Origin: Bacillota bacterium
GTDB taxonomy: Bacteria; Bacillota; Clostridia; Christensenellales; SZUA-584
DNA length: 64,000 nucleotides
NCBI GenBank assembly: GCA_023412005.1
Contig: JAEYOE010000012.1
Location: 186,001-250,000 of the forward strand
Reading direction: 5' to 3'
Numbering within the stretch: the stretch's first letter is position 1; each line of letters starts with the position of its first letter. Positions 26,208-33,572 of the stretch are shown here, in pieces. The notes below the pieces were generated by a model, which was given only the letters and a program-made list of their open reading frames with translations, had not been told where the DNA came from and searched no databases. The translations under genes were made by a program, and so were the position numbers.

Positions 26208-26249
26208 GGAAAGATGAAGGAGCGCCGGAGTAAAAGCCCGGCGCTTTTT
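25976..26249 (+). repeat. Direct repeat, peroxiredoxin 3' end plus terminator (copy 2)
   Basis: Same segment as 11643-11915 and 27408-27716, same orientation. Similarity to copy 3 extends further upstream, to the codons for VFYIDPNGIIRAK at about 25937. Confidence 0.9.
26221..26249 (+). terminator. Rho-independent terminator after peroxiredoxin tail copy 2
   Basis: Stem AGCGCCGG (26221-26228) with CCGGCGCT (26238-26245), followed by TTTTT. The strongest of the three related terminators. Confidence 0.88.
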
Positions 26250-26738
26250 ATATGTTAATTAATGGATATAGTTAAAGGATCATATCATAAATGTATATAT
26301 TAATTAATCTTTAAAATTAAGGGAAGCATCCCGTGCTAAAAGATCAGAACCCATCATACGGCCCTCTCACAAGTGCTTTGCCATAAGCCAACATACATCC
26401 TTCTCCCTTAAAAATTTGTTTCTATATTGCACAGTACTCGGTGATTGAAAGAAAACAAAATTTAAAAAAGAACCTTAACATTTAAATCCTCTGTGGACAG
26501 GACTAAGGAAAAGCAATCTATCATGAATTGCGCATTTGTGAAATTAGTTCGACATCAAGAATCGAAAAAACCGACTATGAAACGATTGTACGACACGATG
26601 GGCTGGTACGAAAAGGGATCAATGTCCGTTTTGTTTGCTTGTATGCAATTAGAAAAAATATATCAACAAATTCAAACTACGGGCACGACAACCTTTACGT
26701 TTCCGGAATGGATACATTCGTAGCATTTATAATATATA
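26250..26738. other. Intergenic/degenerate region
   Basis: About 490 bp without an intact gene. In one frame from about 26520 to 26760 there is a continuous protein-like stretch (RICEISSTSRIEKTDYETIV, KGINVRFVCLYAI) lacking a credible start, so it is probably a remnant of an unidentified gene. No tRNA or known RNA was recognised. Confidence 0.4.
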
Positions 26739-27251
26739 TCACTGAGCTATCTTATCCCACTCAAGGCAAGAGACAAGTTTTGGGTCAGGGAGCTCACGTC
26801 GTGTTGCAGCGGCCATAGTTTTCACCGCATCATTAAGGCTGCTAAATTCGCCTGCTCCTGCTGCGGCAATAATAGCCGCCCCCATGGCACACGCCTCATT
26901 CTCATCGGAAATTTCAATCGGTCTATTTACAGCTGCGGAAATGATACGACACCATAGATCACTTTTTGCTCCACCCCCCATAATTTTGAGCACTTTGGTA
27001 TGGAATCCATTGGAAGAAAAATCATCGAGTGCCCGGCGCACACCAAAAGCGACACCTTCCATAATGGCACGGGCGAAATCAAACCGGTTGTGCTCAAGGC
27101 CAATGCCCATGAAAGAACCACGGATGCCGGAGTTCCAAAGAGGATAACCCGCCCCCGATAAATAGGGGTAGAAAAAGAGATTATGCATTTTGTCAGTGCG
27201 TAATGCGGCTTGCTTGTCAATTTCATCAAAGTCTATGTTTACGTTCGATCC
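26739..27251 (-). pseudogene. FGGY-family kinase, C-terminal fragment
   Basis: The minus-strand frame reads DFDEIDKQAALRTDKMHNLFFYPYLS, here quoted only from its parts DEIDKQAALR and LFFYPYLSGAGYP, and continues through GSFMGIGLEHNRFDFARA, KIMGGGAKSDLWC, NEACAMGAA to the C-terminus. It aligns along its length with the last third of the intact kinase at 12307-13761. Everything N-terminal of about residue 300 is missing. A further 100 bp (to about 27355) may hold scrambled pieces of the same gene (NNRELIP, NGVDGHKDR resembling YNGAHDQ), but that is tentative. It cannot encode a working kinase because the ATP phosphate motif is absent. Confidence 0.85.
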
Positions 27252-27358
27252 TTATGACCATCAACGCCATTGATGGCAGTGTTCTTGATCGCCGCTATGG
27301 GTATTAACTCCCGGTTGTTGATAAAATGCGTTATCACATATAATTGTTGGGGGTGTTT

Positions 27359-27407
27359 ATGAGTAATAAAAAGATAGACTATATAATTCTTGCATTTAGT
27401 GGATTGC
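27359..27407 (+). pseudogene. 5' stub of an unknown gene cut by the peroxiredoxin repeat
   Basis: The ATG at 27359 with ribosome-like GGGGGTG upstream encodes MSNKKIDYIILAFSGLL, the look of an N-terminus with a membrane or export segment. It is then cut by the peroxiredoxin tail at about 27408, which is in another frame. Confidence 0.5.
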
Positions 27408-27716
27408 TGTGTTCTATATCGACCCGAACGGCATCATCCGCGCCAAGCTGATATACCCGCTGACCAACGGACGCAACATCGGAGAAATACTGCGCTTACT
27501 GAATGCGCTTCAGACGACAGACCGTGATAAGGTTGCAACGCCGGCCAACTGTCGGCCCGGTTTCCCAACGATTATCCCGTCACCGCAGACGGTGGAGTGC
27601 GCAATGCAGCGGCTCGATTCGGGCGACAACTGCATGGATTGGTATCTGTGCTACAATCAGCCGAAGGAACTGACATAGGGGGAGATTAGGAAGCGCTAGA
27701 TGAGAGTCCGGCGCTT
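27408..27716 (+). repeat. Direct repeat, peroxiredoxin 3' end plus terminator (copy 3)
   Basis: Codes from VFYIDPNGI to CYNQPKELT (stop 27676-27678) with no start of its own, followed by the hairpin. Very like copy 2 in the coding part and like copy 1 in the terminator. One substitution turns GAGGGC into GAGTGC (Gly to Cys). Confidence 0.88.
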
Positions 27717-27718
27717 TA
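27692..27718 (+). terminator. Terminator hairpin after peroxiredoxin tail copy 3
   Basis: Stem AGCGCT-A-GA (27692-27700) with TCCGGCGCT (27707-27715), one mismatch, followed by TTACTTTG. The weakest of the three copies. Confidence 0.6.
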
Positions 27719-27762
27719 CTTTGAGACTGTTATCGTTTGATTATTTGCAATCGTTTAGTCAC

Positions 27763-27792
27763 TTGTCTATTGCCTGTCATTTCGTGTATTAT
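27763..27792 (+). promoter_or_regulatory. Candidate promoter of AnfO-like gene
   Basis: TTGTCT (27763-27768), 18-nt spacer, TATTAT (27787-27792), 30 bp upstream of the start codon. Confidence 0.5.
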
Positions 27793-27821
27793 GGTTATAA
27801 AATTTTGTAAAGAGATATGGT

Positions 27822-28424
27822 ATGAAACAGATTATTGTGACGTTGGATAAGGATGGTGCACTGACGCCACTTTTGCAAACACATACTTTTGTTCTGTATC
27901 TAAAAAACAGGGCCCAGTGGCATCGCGATGAGTCTTTTGAGCTGACCGGCCAAATGACGGATGCCGCGGCGATACGCGAAATCATCAGCGCTGTTGCTCA
28001 GCATTATCAAGACAGCCGGATCATTATCAGCCGGAAGGTAACGGGAATTGCCTACCAGACGCTGGATAAGGCTGGTTTCTCGATATTTGAGGCGGACGAG
28101 ATATCCGACGAGCTTTTTAATAGCGCGATGGACGATGTGATGAATAGCCAAATCATACCGGAAAGCCCGCCGATGGAGCCGCAATCGCCCAAGGGTGACG
28201 GGCATTTTGTTTTTGATCTGGTTCGGCTGCAGAAGGCATACCCGCAGGTGTCTTCCAAAAAGGCGCTGATGGCGTTTATCACGGCGACGGATTTTCTAAC
28301 GCTTGAATTGGTATGCGATCATCTCCCGCCATGGTTGGAAGAGCAGATGAAAGTACGGGGGTTCCGTTATAGCAGAATAAGTGTAGCGCCGGGGAAGCTA
28401 AGTTATTTAATCGATAAGACATAA
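27822..28424 (+). CDS. AnfO-like nitrogenase accessory protein
   Basis: 200-residue soluble protein. The N-terminal half (IIVTLDKDGALTPL, a VLYLKNRAQWHRDESFEL strand pair, SRIIISRKVTGIAYQTLDKAGFSIFEAD) has the layout of nitrogenase cofactor-binding NifX/AnfO-type domains. The C-terminal part (FVFDLVRLQKAYPQVSSKKALMAFI, cited as VFDLVRLQK and SSKKAL, then CDHLPPWLEEQM) resembles AnfO proteins of Fe-only nitrogenase clusters. It stands immediately upstream of nifH but has its own promoter. No anfG/vnfG is visible, and NifD is the molybdenum type, so here it may help cofactor handling for the Mo enzyme. Assignment is by recalled family pattern. Confidence 0.62.
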   Translation: MKQIIVTLDKDGALTPLLQTHTFVLYLKNRAQWHRDESFELTGQMTDAAAIREIISAVAQHYQDSRIIISRKVTGIAYQTLDKAGFSIFEADEISDELFNSAMDDVMNSQIIPESPPMEPQSPKGDGHFVFDLVRLQKAYPQVSSKKALMAFITATDFLTLELVCDHLPPWLEEQMKVRGFRYSRISVAPGKLSYLIDKT

Positions 28425-28527
28425 CCCGTATTAAGCCGGAAATGCTGGCGAAACACAAAAATGAATAATGGAATCACGAAACATGCATAATTGCGGATAG
28501 ATCCTTGAATATTTATCGATTTATATA

Positions 28528-28556
28528 TTGACAGAATTTTGGAGTGCTGTTATAAT
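28528..28556 (+). promoter_or_regulatory. Promoter of the nif operon
   Basis: TTGACA (28528-28533), 17-nt spacer, TATAAT (28551-28556): perfect vegetative sigma consensus. nifH starts 346 bp downstream. No sigma-54 type -24/-12 element was seen. Confidence 0.85.
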
Positions 28557-28902
28557 TGGTTCAAGCTCAAGTGTGAGCACTCAAACAAATGAACGTGAAT
28601 CAAAAACGAATAACCGTGAATGGGCATGGGATATACCGTTTTTGAATATAGATTTACCATAAAACCACATAGTATCGCCCGACGAAGTCGTCATTTCTCC
28701 TTTGAAATGGCGTTTTTTGTTTTTTGGCTCTCAAAAGCCAAAGGCGTAATAAACCTGCCTGTCGGTATGGGTTGTTTCGGGAACCTGTTGAATGGTAACT
28801 GAATATAACGGGGCTTGGTTTCATGCGGGCGAAAAATGAAAGAATGAAAGGCAATGGCGTCATTTCGGTGGCGTCATTTATTTTTTTTTGGAGGTTATGC
28901 AT
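28557..28902 (+). promoter_or_regulatory. Long nifH leader with possible attenuator
   Basis: Untranslated leader of about 335 nt. From 5' to 3' it has a GCTCA/TGAGC hairpin (28565-28578) that competes with TGAG-CA-CTCA; a direct repeat CGTGAAT; a small GACGA/TCGTC hairpin (28681-28692) that shares bases with the intrinsic terminator at 28689-28725; a TTGGCT/AGCCAA hairpin just after it; and the ribosome site GGAGG before nifH. The overlap of the GACGA/TCGTC stem with the terminator stem is what an antiterminator switch would need. It matches no riboswitch family that I can identify. Confidence 0.55.
28689..28725 (+). terminator. Intrinsic terminator inside nifH leader
   Basis: A 9-bp stem CGTCATTTC (28689-28697) with GAAATGGCG (28704-28712, one G-U pair), 6-nt loop, then TTTTTTGTTTTTT. 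It lies about 130 nt after the nif promoter and 177 nt before nifH, so transcription must pass it to reach the nif genes. Confidence 0.82.
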
Positions 28903-29724
28903 ATGAGACAGGTAGCAATTTACGGCAAGGGCGGAATAGGTAAGTCCACCACCACACAGAACCTGACGGCAGGCTTGGGTGAAATGGGCAAGAAAATCAT
29001 GATAGTGGGCTGCGACCCCAAGGCAGACTCCACGCGTCTGATTCTCGGCGGCTTGGCACAGCAGACTGTGCTGGATACGCTGCGCGAGGAAGGCGAAGAC
29101 ATCGAACTCGATTTGGTTTTGAAGGCAGGCTTTGCGGGCATCAAATGCGTGGAGTCCGGCGGGCCGGAACCGGGCGTTGGGTGTGCTGGGCGCGGTATCA
29201 TCACGTCCATCGGTCTGCTGGAGCGTCTGGGGGCCTATGAAGCCGATCTGGATTACGTTTTTTACGACGTTCTCGGCGACGTTGTATGCGGCGGGTTTGC
29301 CATGCCGATACGTGAAGGCAAAGCACAGGAGATATATATTGTGGCCAGTGGCGAGATGATGGCGCTGTATGCGGCCAATAACATATCAAAAGGCATTCAA
29401 AAATACGCACGCACCGGCGGCGTTCGGCTGGGCGGCATCATCTGCAACAGCCGCAAGGTAGACGGTGAGGCAGAACTCGTGGCCGCGTTTGCCAAAGAGC
29501 TGGGCAGTCAGATGATTCACTTTGTGCCGCGCGACAACATGGTTCAGCGTGCGGAAATTCATAAGAAAACCGTGATCGATTTTGACCCGACTTGCGGTCA
29601 GGCCGATGAATACAGAGCGCTGGCCGGTAAGATAGACGGCAACGACATGTTCGTGATTCCGAGCCCGCTCAAGCAGGAGCGCTTGGAAGCGCTGTTGATG
29701 GAGCACGGTATACTCGATATTTAA
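28903..29724 (+). CDS. nifH: Nitrogenase iron protein NifH
   Basis: 273-residue dinitrogenase reductase, the ATP-dependent electron donor to the MoFe protein; also needed for P-cluster and FeMo-co assembly. It has P-loop GKGGIGKST (residues 8-16), the 4Fe-4S ligands Cys94 (GVGCAGRG) and Cys129 (GDVVCGGFAMP), and Arg97, the usual ADP-ribosylation site. Three in-frame starts exist; the ATG at 28903 has GGAGG 8 nt upstream and gives the C. pasteurianum length. It is the first gene of the nif operon, behind a long leader with a terminator. Confidence 0.98.
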   Translation: MRQVAIYGKGGIGKSTTTQNLTAGLGEMGKKIMIVGCDPKADSTRLILGGLAQQTVLDTLREEGEDIELDLVLKAGFAGIKCVESGGPEPGVGCAGRGIITSIGLLERLGAYEADLDYVFYDVLGDVVCGGFAMPIREGKAQEIYIVASGEMMALYAANNISKGIQKYARTGGVRLGGIICNSRKVDGEAELVAAFAKELGSQMIHFVPRDNMVQRAEIHKKTVIDFDPTCGQADEYRALAGKIDGNDMFVIPSPLKQERLEALLMEHGILDI

Positions 29725-29747
29725 TGATTTGAGAGGAGAATAAGAAA

Positions 29748-30074
29748 ATGCTTTTAGTCAGAGCGATTGTCAGGCCCGAAAAGGTGAACGCGGTGATGTC
29801 GGAATTGATGGAAGCGGGCTTTCCCGCAGTGACCAAGCTTGATGTGTTCGGCCGCGGTAAACAGCGCGGCGTTGTGGTCGGCGATATTCAGTACGACGAA
29901 ATCCCGAAAGAAATGCTGCTGCTCGTGGTGAAAGATGAAGACAAGGATGATGTTGTTAAAGTGGTGATGCGCACCGCGCGCACCGGCGACAACGGTAACT
30001 TCGGCGACGGCCGTATATTCATCAGCCCCGTGCTGGATGCTTTCACCATCAGCACCGGCAAGCAGGGCTTATAA
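29748..30074 (+). CDS. nifI1: Nitrogen regulatory PII-like protein NifI1
   Basis: 108-residue PII-family protein. N-terminal MLLVRAIVRPEKVNAVMSEL, T-loop region around GRGKQRGVVVGDIQYDEIP (residues about 38-56) and C-terminal GDNGNFGDGRIF. NifI1 and NifI2 form a complex that blocks nitrogenase when 2-oxoglutarate falls, known from methanogens and other nifH-I1-I2-D-K organisms. It sits between nifH and nifD, the diagnostic position. AGAGGAGAA precedes ATG. Confidence 0.96.
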   Translation: MLLVRAIVRPEKVNAVMSELMEAGFPAVTKLDVFGRGKQRGVVVGDIQYDEIPKEMLLLVVKDEDKDDVVKVVMRTARTGDNGNFGDGRIFISPVLDAFTISTGKQGL

Positions 30075-30084
30075 GGAGGGCGTT

Positions 30085-30459
30085 ATGAAAGAAGTCATGG
30101 CGTTCATACGAACCAATAAGGTTAATGCCACCAAAAAGGCGCTAGGCGATGCCGGGTTTCCGGCCTTCATGTGTCGGCGGTGCATGGGCCGAGGTAAAAA
30201 ACAGATTGATCCCGCGCTGCTTAAATACGTGATGGATACCGGAGAGATACCCGTATCGAATGTCGGCGAGTCGTTCACGGAGGGCGCACGCTTAATCGCC
30301 AAACGCTTTTTCACCTTGATTGTGGAAGACGACGACGTGGAGGCGGCAGTGAAAACGATCATCGATGCGAATCAGACCGGGAATCCGGGTGACGGTAAGA
30401 TATTCATACTTCCGGTGATTGAAACCTACAAGGTGCGCACGGGAGAATCCATACTGTAA
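30085..30459 (+). CDS. nifI2: Nitrogen regulatory PII-like protein NifI2
   Basis: 124-residue PII-family protein, partner of NifI1. It has MKEVMAFIRTNKVNATKKAL, a longer T-loop with a CRRCMGRGKKQ segment (two cysteines in CRRC), FFTLIVEDDDVEAAV and GNPGDGKIFILPV. The frame is open further upstream, but the ATG at 30085 has AAGGAGGG and follows nifI1 by 10 nt. The longer T-loop is the normal difference between NifI2 and NifI1. Confidence 0.96.
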   Translation: MKEVMAFIRTNKVNATKKALGDAGFPAFMCRRCMGRGKKQIDPALLKYVMDTGEIPVSNVGESFTEGARLIAKRFFTLIVEDDDVEAAVKTIIDANQTGNPGDGKIFILPVIETYKVRTGESIL

Positions 30460-30475
30460 GAAAGTGAGAAAAGCC

Positions 30476-32074
30476 ATGAACAATAAAGACAGGGTGCTCG
30501 GACAATACAGCGCCCGTGTATATAAAAACCGCAAGGAGCATGTGCTGGAGGTAACGGACGAGACCAAGGATATGCCGATCGCCGCCAATACGCGCAGCGT
30601 TCCCGGCATTATGACGAACCGCGGCTGCTGCTATGCGGGGTGTAAGGGCGTGGTGCTTGGGCCGCTTAAGGACGCGCTGACCATTACGCACGGCCCCATC
30701 GGATGTGGTTTTTATTCGTGGGGCACGCGCCGCAACAAAGCGAGAACGGAAAGCGGCGAAAACTTCATTCAATACTGTTTTTCCACGGATATGCAGGAAC
30801 CGGATATCGTGTTCGGCGGTGAGAAAAAGCTGCGAACCGCCATTGATGAGGCGATGACCATGTTCTCGCCCAAGGCGATACTGATCTGCTCGACGTGCCC
30901 GGTCGGGCTCATCGGAGACGACATTCATGCCGTCGCGGCGGAGACAGAAAAGAAGTACGGCATCACGTGTGTGGCGTTCAGCTGCGAAGGGTATAAGGGC
31001 GTCAGCCAAAGCGGCGGGCATCATATTGCCAACAACGGGCTCATGCGCCGCGTCATCGGCACGGCTGATGTGGTATCCGACAAGAAGTTCAAAGTGAATC
31101 TGCTCGGCGAGTACAACATCGGCGGCGACGGCTGGGAAACGGAGCGGATACTCAAACGCATCGGGTATGAGCTGGTATCGGTATTCACGGGTGACGGCAG
31201 CATAGAAGCGCTGCAAAAATCTCATACGGCCGATCTGAATCTGGTCATGTGCCATCGCTCTATTAACTACATCGCCGAAATGATGAAAGACAAATACGGT
31301 ATCAACTGGCTGAAAGTTAACTTCATCGGCGTGGACGCAACGATACAGTCGCTGCGGGATATGGCCGAGTACTTCGGAGACGAAGCGCTTAAAAGCAGAA
31401 CCGAAGAGGTGATCGCGGATGAGCTGGCGGCCGTAGAGGAAGAACGCGCTTATTACCGCACAAAGCTCAGCGGGCGAACGGCGGCGCTGTTCGTCGGCGG
31501 GTCGCGCGCGCATCACTATCAAAATCTGCTCGCAGACTTCGGTGTGGAAACAGTGCTGGCCGGGTACGAATTTGCGCATCGAGACGACTATGAAGGCCGC
31601 GATGTGATTCTGTCCATTAAGGAAGACGCGGACAGCAAGAACATTGAGAGCATCACCGTGGAGCCGGATGAGCAAAAGTTCCGCGCGTATCTCTCTCATG
31701 ATCAGTACAACGAGCTTAAGGCCAAAATGCCGCTCGAGAACTACGGCGGCATGATCAAAGATATGAAGACAGGCAGCATTGTGGTGGACGACTTAAACCA
31801 CTTTGAGACGGAAGAGTTCATCCGCGTGTTAAAGCCCGATTTCTTCTTTTCGGGCATCAAGGATAAATACATACTGCAAAAAAGCGGTGTGGTCTCCAAA
31901 CAGCTGCACTCCTACGACTACAGCGGCCCGTATTCTGGGTTTGCGGGCGCCATTCAGTTTGCCAAAGACATCACAATGGGGCTGTATGCGCCTGCGTGGC
32001 AATATTTGACCCCGCCGTGGAAAAACCAATCGACATTACAAGCCAAGCTGGCAGGAGGTGAAACCTCATGTTAA
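30476..32074 (+). CDS. nifD: Nitrogenase molybdenum-iron protein alpha chain NifD
   Basis: 532-residue MoFe alpha subunit. P-cluster Cys at 51, 77 (HGPIGC) and 141 (STCPVG); FeMo-co ligand Cys259 (LVMCHRSINYI) and His478 (QLHSYDYSG); second-sphere Gln178/His182 (GVSQSGGHH). It carries the roughly 50-residue insertion after GYEFAHRDDYEGR (about 372-430) and the HSY...GPYSGF variant of HSW...GPYHGF, both seen in clostridial Mo-nitrogenase, not V or Fe-only types. The frame is open upstream, but the ATG at 30476 gives the C. pasteurianum length. Overlaps nifK by 7 nt. Confidence 0.98.
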   Translation: MNNKDRVLGQYSARVYKNRKEHVLEVTDETKDMPIAANTRSVPGIMTNRGCCYAGCKGVVLGPLKDALTITHGPIGCGFYSWGTRRNKARTESGENFIQYCFSTDMQEPDIVFGGEKKLRTAIDEAMTMFSPKAILICSTCPVGLIGDDIHAVAAETEKKYGITCVAFSCEGYKGVSQSGGHHIANNGLMRRVIGTADVVSDKKFKVNLLGEYNIGGDGWETERILKRIGYELVSVFTGDGSIEALQKSHTADLNLVMCHRSINYIAEMMKDKYGINWLKVNFIGVDATIQSLRDMAEYFGDEALKSRTEEVIADELAAVEEERAYYRTKLSGRTAALFVGGSRAHHYQNLLADFGVETVLAGYEFAHRDDYEGRDVILSIKEDADSKNIESITVEPDEQKFRAYLSHDQYNELKAKMPLENYGGMIKDMKTGSIVVDDLNHFETEEFIRVLKPDFFFSGIKDKYILQKSGVVSKQLHSYDYSGPYSGFAGAIQFAKDITMGLYAPAWQYLTPPWKNQSTLQAKLAGGETSC

Positions 32075-33432
32075 ACCTGACTCCTGAAAAAATTGCGGCG
32101 CGCAGTGCGCTTCGTATCAACCCGTGTAAAACCTGTCAGCCTGTGGGGGCAATGTACTGTGCGCTCGGCGTGCACAAATGTATGCCACATAGCCACGGCT
32201 CCCAAGGCTGTGTCTCGTATCACCGCACATTTCTGTCGCGGCATTTTAAAGAACCGGCCATCGCGTCCACCAGCTCGTTCACGGAAGGTGCTTCCGTGTT
32301 CGGCGGCGGCAGCAACCTACGCACCGGCGTGAAAAACGTGTTCGAGATATACAACCCGGATATCATCGCCGTGCACACCACGTGCCTTAGCGAAACCATC
32401 GGCGATGACGTGGGCAGCTATATCATGGACATTGAGGTGCCGGACGATAAGCTCGTGGTGCACGCCAGTACGCCGAGCTATGTCGGCTCGCATATCACCG
32501 GGTTTTTCAACATGATGTGCGGATTCATCAACTACCTGTCGCGCACGACGGGCAAGAAAAACGGCAAAACGGGCATATTCCCGGGCTTTGTTAATCCGGC
32601 GGATATACGCGAGATGAAGCGCATCGCGGGGTTGATGGACGTGCCATTCATCATGTTCCCCGACCAGAGCGGTGTGATGGATGCGCCAATGACCGGACGT
32701 TATGAAATGTACCCGGATGGCGGCACCACGATAGATGAAATCACGGCGCTCGGTGACTGCAGCAAGGTGATTGCGTGCGGACAGCTGACATCAAGCGAGC
32801 CTGCCAATGTGCTGCAGCGCAAATGCAAGGTGGCGTACGATCTGATTCCGCTGCCGATTGGCATTGAGGGTACGGATAAATTCATCATGGCGCTGTCTGC
32901 GATGGAGCAAAAGCAGATACCCAAGGCGCTGGAAGAGGAACGCGGGCAGTTGATTGATGTGATGTTGGATGCGCACTTTTATTATCACGGCAAAAGGGCA
33001 GCCATTTTTGGTGATCCGGACACGGTGCTCGGATTGATGCAGCTGGTGCTGGAAATGGGCATGATCCCGAAATACGTGATCACCGGCACACCCGGTGAGG
33101 CGTTTGAGAGAGCGGCCAGGGCCATTCTCGCTAAGTTTGATGCACCCGATTGCACCATCAAAGCCAATGCGGACCTGTTTGAGCTGCATCAGTGGATAAA
33201 AAATGAGCCGGTTGATTTGCTGCTGGGAACCAGCTACGGCAAACAGATTGCCAAGGCGGAAAATATTCCGTTTGTTCGGGCAGGATTCCCGATACTCGAC
33301 CGGTATGCGCATTCCTACTTCCCGATCACGGGGTATAAAGGGGCGCTGCGGCTGGTGGAACAGATCACAAACGCACTGCTGGATCAATTTGACCGGGAGT
33401 GCGCGGATGAAGACACCGAGGTTGTGCTGTAA
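32068..33432 (+). CDS. nifK: Nitrogenase molybdenum-iron protein beta chain NifK
   Basis: 454-residue MoFe beta subunit. P-cluster ligands Cys23 (PCKTCQPVG), Cys48 (HGSQGCVSY) and Cys106 (TTCLSETIGDD) are all present. It lacks the roughly 50-residue N-terminal arm of the proteobacterial protein, as in C. pasteurianum (458 residues), which complements the insertion in NifD. AGGAGGTG lies 7 nt before ATG, and the start overlaps the end of nifD, giving translational coupling. Confidence 0.98.
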   Translation: MLNLTPEKIAARSALRINPCKTCQPVGAMYCALGVHKCMPHSHGSQGCVSYHRTFLSRHFKEPAIASTSSFTEGASVFGGGSNLRTGVKNVFEIYNPDIIAVHTTCLSETIGDDVGSYIMDIEVPDDKLVVHASTPSYVGSHITGFFNMMCGFINYLSRTTGKKNGKTGIFPGFVNPADIREMKRIAGLMDVPFIMFPDQSGVMDAPMTGRYEMYPDGGTTIDEITALGDCSKVIACGQLTSSEPANVLQRKCKVAYDLIPLPIGIEGTDKFIMALSAMEQKQIPKALEEERGQLIDVMLDAHFYYHGKRAAIFGDPDTVLGLMQLVLEMGMIPKYVITGTPGEAFERAARAILAKFDAPDCTIKANADLFELHQWIKNEPVDLLLGTSYGKQIAKAENIPFVRAGFPILDRYAHSYFPITGYKGALRLVEQITNALLDQFDRECADEDTEVVL

Positions 33433-33446
33433 TTAAAGCATGGCTA

Positions 33447-33488
33447 AAAGCGGGTTGCAGCGCTGCACCGGGCGAAGCGGCCCGCTTT
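33447..33488 (+). promoter_or_regulatory. Stem-loop between nifK and nifE
   Basis: Outer stem AAAGCGGG (33447-33454) with CCCGCTTT (33481-33488), enclosing a self-complementary TGCAGCGCTGCA (33456-33467), followed by GTGCTTTT. Possible partial terminator or mRNA-stability element separating the abundant structural genes (HDK) from the assembly genes (EN-B). Confidence 0.55.
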
Positions 33489-33572
33489 GTGCTTTTCTAA
33501 GAGCGACAGAAAATTCGGTTAGTCGGCAGCAAAACAAAAACTGCCGGCATACAGCGGAAGGGAGACACGGGT

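Noticed and set aside
11643..27716. Treating the peroxiredoxin repeats as an insertion sequence
   Set aside because: They encode only the end of a normal peroxiredoxin gene plus its terminator; no terminal inverted repeats, target duplications or transposase.
28557..28902. ANTAR-type antitermination target or a molybdenum-cofactor riboswitch in the nifH leader
   Set aside because: The visible hairpins have loops without the A1/G4 hexaloop of ANTAR sites, and I could not recognise the conserved core of the Moco RNA. Kept only as an unassigned attenuator.
28425..28902. Sigma-54 (-24/-12) promoter for nifH
   Set aside because: No GG-N10-GC element with the right flanks was found; a perfect vegetative promoter is present instead.
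30404..31699. 431-codon minus-strand frame opposite nifD, and similar long antisense frames at 36332-37522 and 60348-61280
   Set aside because: They are shadows of GC-rich genes; no ribosome sites, no family motifs, and composition (many His, Arg, Val) is typical of antisense reading.
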